Shown in pieces: positions 1 through 6,368 of a stretch of DNA of 64,000 bases; the first letter of the stretch is position 1, and each line of letters opens with the position of its first letter. The translations under genes were made by a program, and so were the position numbers. The notes under the pieces are model-generated. The model saw only the letters and a list, made by a program, of their open reading frames with translations, was not told the origin of the DNA and ran no database searches. Origin of the DNA: Streptomyces aureoverticillatus (GTDB taxonomy: Bacteria > Actinomycetota > Actinomycetes > Streptomycetales > Streptomycetaceae); the NCBI RefSeq assembly GCF_014649395.1, contig NZ_BMSY01000006.1, positions 496,001-560,000 on the forward strand. Direction: 5' to 3'.

Positions 1-1
1 C

Positions 2-397
2 TTCGCCACGGACGCCATGATGGACGCCATGGGCCTGCACGCCGCCTATCGCGAGGCCACCGGCTGTTCCCTCTACACGGTCGAGGCGCATCTGCGCTAT
101 CTGCGGGACGTCGCCGAGGGCGCGCACCTCGCCGTGCGCACCCGGGTGCTCGGTGTGCACGGCAAGAAGGCGCACTTCGCGCACGAGCTGTACGTCGTCG
201 ACGGCGCCGCGGCCGATCCGGCGCCGGACGCCGGGCCGGTGGCCACCACCGAGCTGCTCGCGCTCCATGTCGACCAGGAGCTGGGGCGCGCGGTGCCGTT
301 CCCGGACGCGGTGCGGGAGCGCTTCGCCGAGTTCGTGGAGCCGGCGCCGGAGTGGGCGGGGCGGGCGATCGCGGCAGTCGGTGGAACGGCGAACTAG
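2..397 (+). CDS. Hot-dog fold thioesterase, 5'-truncated by window edge
   Basis: The frame is open from base 2, so the true start lies upstream and only the C-terminal ~131 codons are present, ending in TAG. The text AMMDAMGLHAAYREATG followed by SLYTVEAHLRYLRDV resembles the 4HBT/thioesterase-like (hot-dog) family, in which an acidic residue and the central helix act on an acyl-CoA thioester. Cytosolic, with no signal or membrane segment. Proteins of this type often sit beside carnitine or beta-keto-acid catabolism genes, but those partners would lie outside the window, so the substrate cannot be given. A strong stem-loop follows the stop, so it probably ends its transcription unit. The family call is moderately sure; the function is only general. 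Confidence 0.7.
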   Translation, partial: FATDAMMDAMGLHAAYREATGCSLYTVEAHLRYLRDVAEGAHLAVRTRVLGVHGKKAHFAHELYVVDGAAADPAPDAGPVATTELLALHVDQELGRAVPFPDAVRERFAEFVEPAPEWAGRAIAAVGGTAN

Positions 398-402
398 TCT
401 CG

Positions 403-449
403 CTACCTCGGGCGCATCGCGGCGCACGCGGCGGCGCCCGAGGTGGTAG
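403..449 (+). terminator. Stem-loop terminator after the thioesterase gene
   Basis: CTACCTCGGGCGC (403-415) pairs with GCGCCCGAGGTGGTAG (434-449), with a 3-base bulge in the right arm and an 18-base loop. It starts 6 bases after the TAG stop. There is no U tract, as is usual in Streptomyces. Confidence 0.6.
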
Positions 450-496
450 GTGTTCTGGGCGATGTTCACTGCGAGTGCGGGCAAGGTGGTTCAGAC

Positions 497-1837
497 GTGA
501 GGCTGGTCATTCTGGGCGGCGGCGGATTCCGGGTGCCGCTCGTGTACGGAGCGCTGCTCGGCGACCGGGAAGAGGGCCGCGTCACCGAGGTCGTCCTGCA
601 CGACCTGGACGGCGCCCGGCTCGGCGCGATCGCCCGGGTCCTCGCCGAGCAGGCCGCCGATGTGCCCGCGGCGCCCACGGTGCGGGTCACCACCGACCTC
701 GACGAGGCGCTGCGCGGCGCCGACTTCGTGTTCTCCGCGATCCGGGTCGGCGGACAGGAGGGCCGCGCCGCCGACGAGCGGGTCGCCCTCGCGGAAGGGG
801 TGCTCGGTCAGGAGACGGTCGGCGCGGGCGGCATCGCGTACGGCCTGCGGACGGTGCCCGTCGCCGTCGACATCGCCCGCCGCGTCGCGCGGCTCGCGCC
901 GGACGCCTGGGTCATCAACTTCACCAACCCGGCGGGACTGGTCACCGAGGCGATGTCCCGGCACCTGGGCGACCGCGTCATCGGCATCTGCGACTCGCCG
1001 GTGGGCCTCGGCCGCCGCATCGCGCGGCTGCTCGGCGCCGAACCCGACCGCGCCTGGATCGACTACGTCGGCCTGAACCACCTGGGCTGGCTGCGCGGCC
1101 TCCACGTCGACGGGCACGACTTGCTGCCGCGGCTGCTCGCGGACCGCGTACTGCTCGAGTCCTTCGAGCAGGGCAGGCTGTTCGGTGCCGACTGGATCCA
1201 GTCGCTCGGCGTGATCCCCAACGAGTACCTGCACTACTACTACTTCAACCGTGAGACGGTCCGCGCCTACCAGCGGGCCGAGCGGACGCGCGGCGCCTTT
1301 CTGCGCGACCAGCAGGCCCGGTTCTACGACGAGATGGCCGACCCGCACGCCGGCGCGCTGAAGGCATGGGAGGCCAGCCGCGCCGAGCGCGAGGCGACGT
1401 ACATGGCGGAGAACCGGGAGGCGGCGGGAGCCGGGGAGCGCGCCGAGGAGGACCTGGAGTCCGGTGGTTACGAGAAGGTCGCGCTGGACCTGATGCGCGG
1501 CATCGCGCGCGACGAGCGGACGATGCTGATCCTCAACGTCCGCAACCGCACCACCCTCGCGGCGCTCGACGCGGACGCGGTCATCGAGGTGCCGTGCCTG
1601 GTGAACGCCTCCGGCGCGCACCCGGTGTCCTCGGAGCCGCTGCCCGGGCACGCCACCGGCCTGGTGTGCGCGGTCAAGGCCGTCGAACGCGAGGTGCTCG
1701 CCGCGGCGGAGAGCGGCTCGCGCGCCACGGCCGTCAAGGCGTTCGCGCTGCACCCGCTGGTCGACTCGGTCTCCGTGGCCCACCGCCTGATGGACGGCTA
1801 CGCGCAGGTGCACCCGGGCCTGGCCTACCTGGCCTGA
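497..1837 (+). CDS. GH4 family glycosidase (6-phospho-beta-glucosidase type)
   Basis: A 446-residue cytosolic glycoside hydrolase of family 4, which cleaves (phospho)glycosides by an NAD+- and divalent-metal-dependent oxidation/elimination mechanism. The N-terminal Rossmann motif GGGGFR is at residues 7-12, followed by VGAGGIAYGLRTVPV (~108-122) and NFTNPAGL (141-148). The expected metal ligands are Cys165 in GICDSPVG and His195 in GLNHLGW. Length is normal for GH4 (~440-450). The GTG at 497 is chosen because AAGGTGG lies about 7 bases upstream and translation from it begins MRLVILGGGG exactly as family members do; the longer frame from 443 adds an unrelated leader. The phosphorylated versus plain substrate is not decided by the sequence. 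No sugar transporter is adjacent. Confidence 0.88.
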   Translation: MRLVILGGGGFRVPLVYGALLGDREEGRVTEVVLHDLDGARLGAIARVLAEQAADVPAAPTVRVTTDLDEALRGADFVFSAIRVGGQEGRAADERVALAEGVLGQETVGAGGIAYGLRTVPVAVDIARRVARLAPDAWVINFTNPAGLVTEAMSRHLGDRVIGICDSPVGLGRRIARLLGAEPDRAWIDYVGLNHLGWLRGLHVDGHDLLPRLLADRVLLESFEQGRLFGADWIQSLGVIPNEYLHYYYFNRETVRAYQRAERTRGAFLRDQQARFYDEMADPHAGALKAWEASRAEREATYMAENREAAGAGERAEEDLESGGYEKVALDLMRGIARDERTMLILNVRNRTTLAALDADAVIEVPCLVNASGAHPVSSEPLPGHATGLVCAVKAVEREVLAAAESGSRATAVKAFALHPLVDSVSVAHRLMDGYAQVHPGLAYLA

Positions 1838-1841
1838 GCAG

Positions 1842-1913
1842 CGTCCCGACACCCTGGCGTGATCACGTCCCGACACCCCGGCATGATCACGACCTGACCC
1901 CCTGGCATGATCA
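1842..1913 (+). repeat. Three tandem 24-bp repeats, each ending TGATCA
   Basis: Units 1842-1865, 1866-1889 and 1890-1913. Each ends GGC(A/G)TGATCA and begins CG(T/A)CC. They fill the whole space between the GH4 stop (1837) and the next ATG (1918). Because 24 is a multiple of 3, in the frame of the next gene they read as 8-residue repeats of the type VPTPWHDH. Confidence 0.9.
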
Positions 1914-1917
1914 CGAA

Positions 1918-2373
1918 ATGACCGCGCCCGCGCCCCGCACCGTGCCCGCCGTGCCCCTGCCCGAACCCCGCACCGCCTCCGACGCCGTGTCACCGGCGTC
2001 CCCGGCCGCCGCCCGCCCCTGCACGCTGGTGGTGTGCCGGGGCTGCTGCTGCGGCGACCCGGGCAAGCACCCCGGCACGGACCACGCGGGCCAACTGGCC
2101 CGCCTGCGCGCGGCGGCGGCCGACTCGGACGGTGGTTTCACGGTGCGGACCAGCGAATGCCTTGGTCCCTGCGGCCAGGCCAACATCGTCGTGGTGCAGC
2201 CCTCACGCGAGGGCCGCTCGCGCGGCGGCAGACCGACCTGGGTGGGCTTCGCCCTGGACGACGCCTCGCTCGACGACATCCTCACCTGGGCCGAGGCGGG
2301 CGGCCCGGGGGTCGCGGAGCCGCCGCCCGCCCTGACCCTGCAACTGGTCGATCCCCGGCAGGGCCAGGTTTGA
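1918..2373 (+). CDS. (2Fe-2S) ferredoxin domain-containing protein
   Basis: A 151-residue protein with a disordered Ala/Pro-rich N-terminus (1-35) and a thioredoxin-like 2Fe-2S ferredoxin domain. The Cys-rich CRGCCCGDPGKHPG is at about 40-53 and the second Cys pair is in SECLGPCGQANIVVV (~79-93), the arrangement seen in small ferredoxins that carry electrons for cytosolic oxidoreductases. ATG 1918 is the only ATG/GTG in frame near the domain, but it has no Shine-Dalgarno sequence; instead a 24-bp repeat array ends 4 bases upstream in the same open frame. A start further upstream, which would give a His/Trp-rich repeat tail, cannot be excluded. It ends in a hairpin shared with the convergent gene. 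Redox partner unknown. Confidence 0.8.
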   Translation: MTAPAPRTVPAVPLPEPRTASDAVSPASPAAARPCTLVVCRGCCCGDPGKHPGTDHAGQLARLRAAAADSDGGFTVRTSECLGPCGQANIVVVQPSREGRSRGGRPTWVGFALDDASLDDILTWAEAGGPGVAEPPPALTLQLVDPRQGQV

Positions 2374-2398
2374 CCTCGGGCGGGCCCGGCCGAGGTCA
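2371..2398. terminator. Bidirectional hairpin whose two ends are the stop codons of convergent genes
   Basis: TGACCTCGG (2371-2379) pairs perfectly with CCGAGGTCA (2390-2398). The first three bases are the TGA of the ferredoxin gene and the last three are the TGA of the minus-strand FBP gene. Confidence 0.75.
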
Positions 2399-2899
2399 GG
2401 CCTGTCCGAGCACCTGGTCGAGGAAGCCGTTGAGGTTCCGCACCGTGCGGTCGTTCTGCTCGTCCGGCGTGAGGCTTTCGTCGAAGCGGCGGGCCAGGGC
2501 CGACTGCTTCTTGCCGCGTACGTAGAGGGAGCAGGCGAGGTCGGCGCAGATGTAGAGGCCGACCGAGTTGCCCTGCCGTCCGGCCTCGCCCGCGCGCGGC
2601 GCGACGAGCAGGGCGATGCCCGAACCGGCCTGCGGGGTCACGCACACCGAGCAGATGCTGGACTTCAGCATGGACCGGCGGGCGCCCGTGGAGGCCCGCA
2701 GCGCGATGCCGACGAGCTCGCCGTCCCGTTCGGTCACGACATAGCCGCGGTCCGGGGCCTTGGGGTCCCGCCAGCCCAGGAAGTCCAGGTCGGACCAGGG
2801 CGTCTCGGCGAAGCCCACGGGCAGGGTGAGGCGGCGTGCCTCGCCCTTGGAGCAGTTCACGAACGACGCACGTATTTCTTTTTCACCGAGGGCACGCAT
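2396..2899 (-). CDS. FBP (FusB/elongation factor G-binding) domain protein
   Basis: A 167-residue cytosolic protein of the FBP family, whose best known members bind EF-G and release it from stalled ribosomes (FusB-type fusidic acid protection). A C-terminal treble-clef zinc finger is visible: SSICSVC at about 80-86 and CADLACSLYVRGKK at about 117-130 supply the four Cys. The N-terminal half (KGEARRLTLPVGF, ETPWSDLDFLGWRD) is the family's helical/beta part. Length is normal for actinobacterial members. There is no ribosome binding site before the ATG; TACCTT lies 7 bases upstream, so the mRNA may be leaderless. Whether it confers resistance or has a housekeeping translation role cannot be told. 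Confidence 0.82.
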   Translation of the reverse strand: MRALGEKEIRASFVNCSKGEARRLTLPVGFAETPWSDLDFLGWRDPKAPDRGYVVTERDGELVGIALRASTGARRSMLKSSICSVCVTPQAGSGIALLVAPRAGEAGRQGNSVGLYICADLACSLYVRGKKQSALARRFDESLTPDEQNDRTVRNLNGFLDQVLGQA

Positions 2900-2919
2900 G
2901 ATCCGGAAGGTACCAATCG

Positions 2920-2952
2920 GGCCGGAGGGGTGTCTTCTTCTTTTTTCCGGCC
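2920..2952 (-). terminator. Weak hairpin after the oxidoreductase gene
   Basis: GGCCGGA (2920-2926) and TCCGGCC (2946-2952) flank a pyrimidine-rich loop. It lies just downstream of the minus-strand oxidoreductase (stop at 2981). Confidence 0.4.
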
Positions 2953-2980
2953 GGTCCCTGTTACCCGAATGTCGGCGCCC

Positions 2981-3901
2981 TCAGACCCCGACCTCGATCA
3001 CGACCTTGCCGAGCGCGTGGCCGGTCTCGACGGTGCGCAGGGCCTCGCCCGCGCGGTCGAGCGGGTAGGTCGCCGTGATGTGCGGCCGCAGCACGTCCGC
3101 GGCGGCGAGTTCGGCGACCGCCTCCAGTGTGGCCGCGTCCCGGGCCCGCGCCACGGGGGAGCCGCCGAGCTCGGCGACGATCTGCTTGCCGCCCGCGGTG
3201 ACGAGCTTCGTGCGGTCCGCCACCAGTTCCGCGACTGTCCGCAGGTGCTCCCCGCCGACCAGGTCGAAGACGCCGTCGACGCCGTCCGGGGCGAGGGCCC
3301 GGACGCGCTCCACGAGGCCGGGCCCGGGGGCCACATGGAGCGCGCCCAGCGACGCGACGGCGTCCTTCTTGCCCTCGCTCGCCGTACCGATCACCCGCAG
3401 CCCCAAGTGCCGTGCGAGCCGCACCGCGTTGCCGCCCACGCCACCGCCCGCTCCGGTGACCAGCAGGGTCGCCCCGGCGGGCAGCGCGAGCTGGCGTACC
3501 CCGTCGTAGGCGGTGGCCGCGGCGACCGGCAGCGTCGCGGCCTCGGTGAACGACAGGCCGTCCGGCTTGTGGGCGGCGACCGTCACGGGCAGCAGCGTGT
3601 ACTCGGCGTACCCGCCGGTGAGCGTGGACCCGAACACGGCGTCGCCGACGGCGAACCCCTCGACGCCCGGCCCGGTCCGCGCCACCACGCCCGCGGCCTC
3701 GCTGCCGAACACCTCGGGCAGTTCGGCGGGCGCCTGACCGGGTCTGCGGTAACCGCCGCGCAGCTTGAAGTCGACCGGGTTCACGCCCGCCGCCCGCACC
3801 GATATCAGCAGCTCGCCCGGCCCGGGCTCGGGCGGCTCCCGGTCGACGAGGGCCTCCACCTCGGGGCCGCCGTGCCGGGTGAATACATACGCCTTGGCCA
3901 T
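2981..3901 (-). CDS. NADP-dependent quinone oxidoreductase-like MDR protein
   Basis: A 306-residue zinc-independent medium-chain dehydrogenase/reductase. The N-terminal GroES-like domain (MAKAYVFTRHGGPEV..GVNPVDFKLRGGY) lacks the catalytic and structural zinc ligands. The Rossmann domain shows VTGAGGGVGGNAVRLA at about 143-158, and the C-terminus ends AGEALRTVETGHALGKVVIEV as in QOR proteins. It probably reduces quinones or enones with NADPH in the cytosol. The start at 3901 is chosen for GAGGAGA 4-10 bases upstream; a 21-codon upstream extension has no such site. Divergent from the phospholipase gene with a 244-bp promoter region between them. Confidence 0.85.
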   Translation of the reverse strand: MAKAYVFTRHGGPEVEALVDREPPEPGPGELLISVRAAGVNPVDFKLRGGYRRPGQAPAELPEVFGSEAAGVVARTGPGVEGFAVGDAVFGSTLTGGYAEYTLLPVTVAAHKPDGLSFTEAATLPVAAATAYDGVRQLALPAGATLLVTGAGGGVGGNAVRLARHLGLRVIGTASEGKKDAVASLGALHVAPGPGLVERVRALAPDGVDGVFDLVGGEHLRTVAELVADRTKLVTAGGKQIVAELGGSPVARARDAATLEAVAELAAADVLRPHITATYPLDRAGEALRTVETGHALGKVVIEVGV

Positions 3902-4145
3902 GTCTCCTCGTTCCGTCCCTGCGACGTGTGGCCCGCGCGCCCCGCGGCGCCCGGCCGTTCTCAACGATCACAAGGAGGGAGGCCGTTCCCGCATTCCTGA
4001 GCGGCGGGGGAGTTCACGCGCCCGCAACGTGGGCACCTGCCCCCCCGACACGGCATCGTCCGCCTCTTCCGTAAGCCTTGCTCCCCTTGACACACTGCAC
4101 CCGCTCACGTCCCCCCACACACACATCACGCGAGGTCATTGCCCC

Positions 4146-6206
4146 ATGCCTGAACTCAACCGGCGCCGCTTCATGCAACTGGCGGGCGGCACCGCGGCGT
4201 ACACCATGCTCTCGGAGAGCATCAGCCGCGCCGCGACCCTGCCCGCCCGGCGCCGCTCCGGCTCCATCGAGGACGTCGAGCACATCGTCGTCCTGATGCA
4301 GGAGAACCGTTCCTTCGACCACTACTTCGGCACCATGAAGGGCGTGCGCGGCTTCGGCGACCCCCGGCCGGTGACGCTGCCCAGCGGCAAGCCGGTGTGG
4401 CACCAGGCGGGCGGCGGCAAGGAGGTCCTGCCGTTCCACCCGGACGCGGACGACCTGGGCATGCAGTTCATCGCGGGCCTCGACCACGACTGGGCCGGCG
4501 GGCACAAGGCGTTCAACAACGGCGCGTACGACCAGTGGATTCCCGCCAAGTCCGAGCGGACCATGGCATACCTGACGCGCGGGGACATTCCCTTCCACTA
4601 CGCCCTCGCCGACGCCTTCACCGTCTGTGACGCCTACCACTGTTCGTTCATCGGGGCCACCGACCCCAACCGCTACTACATGCTCACGGGCCACACCGGC
4701 AACGACGGCAAGGGCGGCGGCCCGGTCCTCGGCAACCAGGAGGCGGGCTACGGCTGGACGACGTACGCCGAGCGCCTGGAGCAGGCCGGGGTGTCCTGGA
4801 AGGTCTACCAGGACATCGGCGACGGCCTGGACGCGGCGGGCCGCTGGGGCTGGCTCGAGCACGCCCCGTACCGCGGCAACTACGGCGACAACTCCCTGCT
4901 GTACTTCAACACCTTCCGGAACGCCAAGCCCGGCGATCCGCTCTACGACAAGGCCCGCACCGGCACCGACGTGAAGGCGGGCGACGGCTTCTTCGACCGC
5001 CTGACCGCCGACGTCAAGGCGGACAAGCTGCCGCAGATCTCCTGGATCGCCGCGCCCGAGGCGTTCACCGAACACCCCAACTGGCCGGTGAACTACGGCG
5101 CCTGGTACATCGCGAAGGTCCTGGACGCGCTGACGTCCAACCCGGAGGTGTGGAGCAAGACCGCGGTCTTCGTCACCTACGACGAGAACGACGGCTACTT
5201 CGACCACGTCGTGCCGCCGTACGTGCCCTCGTCCGCCGACCAGGGCCTGTCGACGGTCGACACGAAGCTGGACTACTTCCCGGGAAACGCCCAGTACGCG
5301 GCCGGGCACTACGGCCTCGGGCAGCGCGTCCCGATGGTCGTCGTCTCGCCGTGGAGCACCGGCGGGTTCGTCTGCTCGCAGGTGCTCGACCACACGTCGA
5401 TCATCCGGTTCATGGAGAAGCGCTTCGGCGTGCACGAGCCGAACATCTCGCCGTGGCGGCGTGCCGTCTGCGGCGATCTGACGGCCGCGTTCGACTTCAG
5501 CGGCAAGGACACCGACCCGGCCGACCTGCCGGACACCGCCGCGTACGAGCCGCCGGACGACGACCGCCACCCCGACTACCTCCCGAAGGCGCCCGCGCAC
5601 CCCGCCCTGCCCAAGCAGGAGCGCGGCTCCCGGCCCGCCCGCCCGCTGCCGTACACGCCCGTGGTGGACGGCCACGCGACGCCCGCCGACGGCAAGTTCA
5701 AGCTGACCTTCGGCGGCGGCGACGCGGCGGGCGTGTGCTTCCACGTCCGCTCCGGCAACCGCACCGACGGCCCCTGGACGTACACCACCGAGGCCGGCAA
5801 GACGCTCTCCGACGCCTGGAACTCGGCGTACTCGGGCGGCAGCCACGATCTGACCGTCTTCGGTCCGAACGGTTTCCTGCGCGCCTTCAAGAACCCCGGC
5901 AAGAAGGCGGGGCCCGAGGTCACCGGCCGCCATGACAGGGCGACCGGCAACATGACGCTGACGCTGACCAACGCGGGGGCTGCCGCCTGCGACTTGACGG
6001 TGACCAACGCCTACGGCGGCGGCAAGGAGACGTTCAGGGTCCACCCGGGCGCGACCGTCCGGCACACCGTGGACCTGCGTGGCAGTAAGCGCTGGTACGA
6101 CCTGACCGTGGTGTCCGACACCGACGCCGGGTTCCTGCGGCGCTTCGCGGGACATGTTGAGAACGGCCAGGCGGGCGTGAGCGACCCGGCGATCGCCACC
6201 GCCTGA
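4146..6206 (+). CDS. Secreted phosphocholine-specific phospholipase C
   Basis: A 686-residue non-haemolytic-type phospholipase C (phosphoesterase family) that releases phosphocholine from phosphatidylcholine or sphingomyelin outside the cell. The Tat signal is NRRRFMQLAGGTAAY at about 5-19. The catalytic core follows at once: IVVLMQENRSFDHYFG (~43-58), AFTVCDAYHCSFIGATDPNR (~157-176) and VFVTYDENDGYFDHV (~341-355). Two C-terminal beta domains of the DUF756 type (RPLPYTPVVDGHATPADGKF onwards, and TGRHDRATGNMTLTLTN onwards) complete the usual architecture. The ATG at 4146 places the Arg pair 6-8 residues in; upstream codons are spurious. A TTGACA hexamer lies at about 4087. I saw no convincing phosphate box, so phosphate control is untested. 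Confidence 0.93.
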   Translation: MPELNRRRFMQLAGGTAAYTMLSESISRAATLPARRRSGSIEDVEHIVVLMQENRSFDHYFGTMKGVRGFGDPRPVTLPSGKPVWHQAGGGKEVLPFHPDADDLGMQFIAGLDHDWAGGHKAFNNGAYDQWIPAKSERTMAYLTRGDIPFHYALADAFTVCDAYHCSFIGATDPNRYYMLTGHTGNDGKGGGPVLGNQEAGYGWTTYAERLEQAGVSWKVYQDIGDGLDAAGRWGWLEHAPYRGNYGDNSLLYFNTFRNAKPGDPLYDKARTGTDVKAGDGFFDRLTADVKADKLPQISWIAAPEAFTEHPNWPVNYGAWYIAKVLDALTSNPEVWSKTAVFVTYDENDGYFDHVVPPYVPSSADQGLSTVDTKLDYFPGNAQYAAGHYGLGQRVPMVVVSPWSTGGFVCSQVLDHTSIIRFMEKRFGVHEPNISPWRRAVCGDLTAAFDFSGKDTDPADLPDTAAYEPPDDDRHPDYLPKAPAHPALPKQERGSRPARPLPYTPVVDGHATPADGKFKLTFGGGDAAGVCFHVRSGNRTDGPWTYTTEAGKTLSDAWNSAYSGGSHDLTVFGPNGFLRAFKNPGKKAGPEVTGRHDRATGNMTLTLTNAGAAACDLTVTNAYGGGKETFRVHPGATVRHTVDLRGSKRWYDLTVVSDTDAGFLRRFAGHVENGQAGVSDPAIATA

Positions 6207-6219
6207 GGATTCGCCGCAT

Positions 6220-6232
6220 GGGGCTTCGCCCC
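6220..6232 (+). terminator. Short hairpin with T-rich tail after phospholipase C
   Basis: GGGGC (6220-6224) and GCCCC (6228-6232) with a 3-base loop, followed by TTTCCCTTTG. A second GC-rich palindromic stretch (6243-6300) resembles dispersed Streptomyces intergenic repeats. Confidence 0.55.
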
Positions 6233-6354
6233 TTTCCCTTTGTTGGCGCTCCGCGCCTCGCCCTCAGGCGCCGGGCCAAATCCAGCCCGCCCGGCGTCTG
6301 GGGCGCCCCCGCGAGGCCCCCGGAAATCCGGTGAACACCCAGCCCCCGGCGGCC

Positions 6355-6360
6355 TAGCAT
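6355..6360 (+). promoter_or_regulatory. Candidate -10 of a leaderless valS transcript
   Basis: TAGCAT ends 8 bases before the ATG at 6369 and no Shine-Dalgarno sequence is present. Transcription would begin at or within about two bases of the start codon. Confidence 0.4.
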
Positions 6361-6368
6361 GCGTAGGC

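Noticed and set aside
3902..4145. PHO box upstream of phospholipase C
   Set aside because: Only a single GTTCACG-like heptamer (about 4011) is seen; no tandem 11-bp direct repeats.
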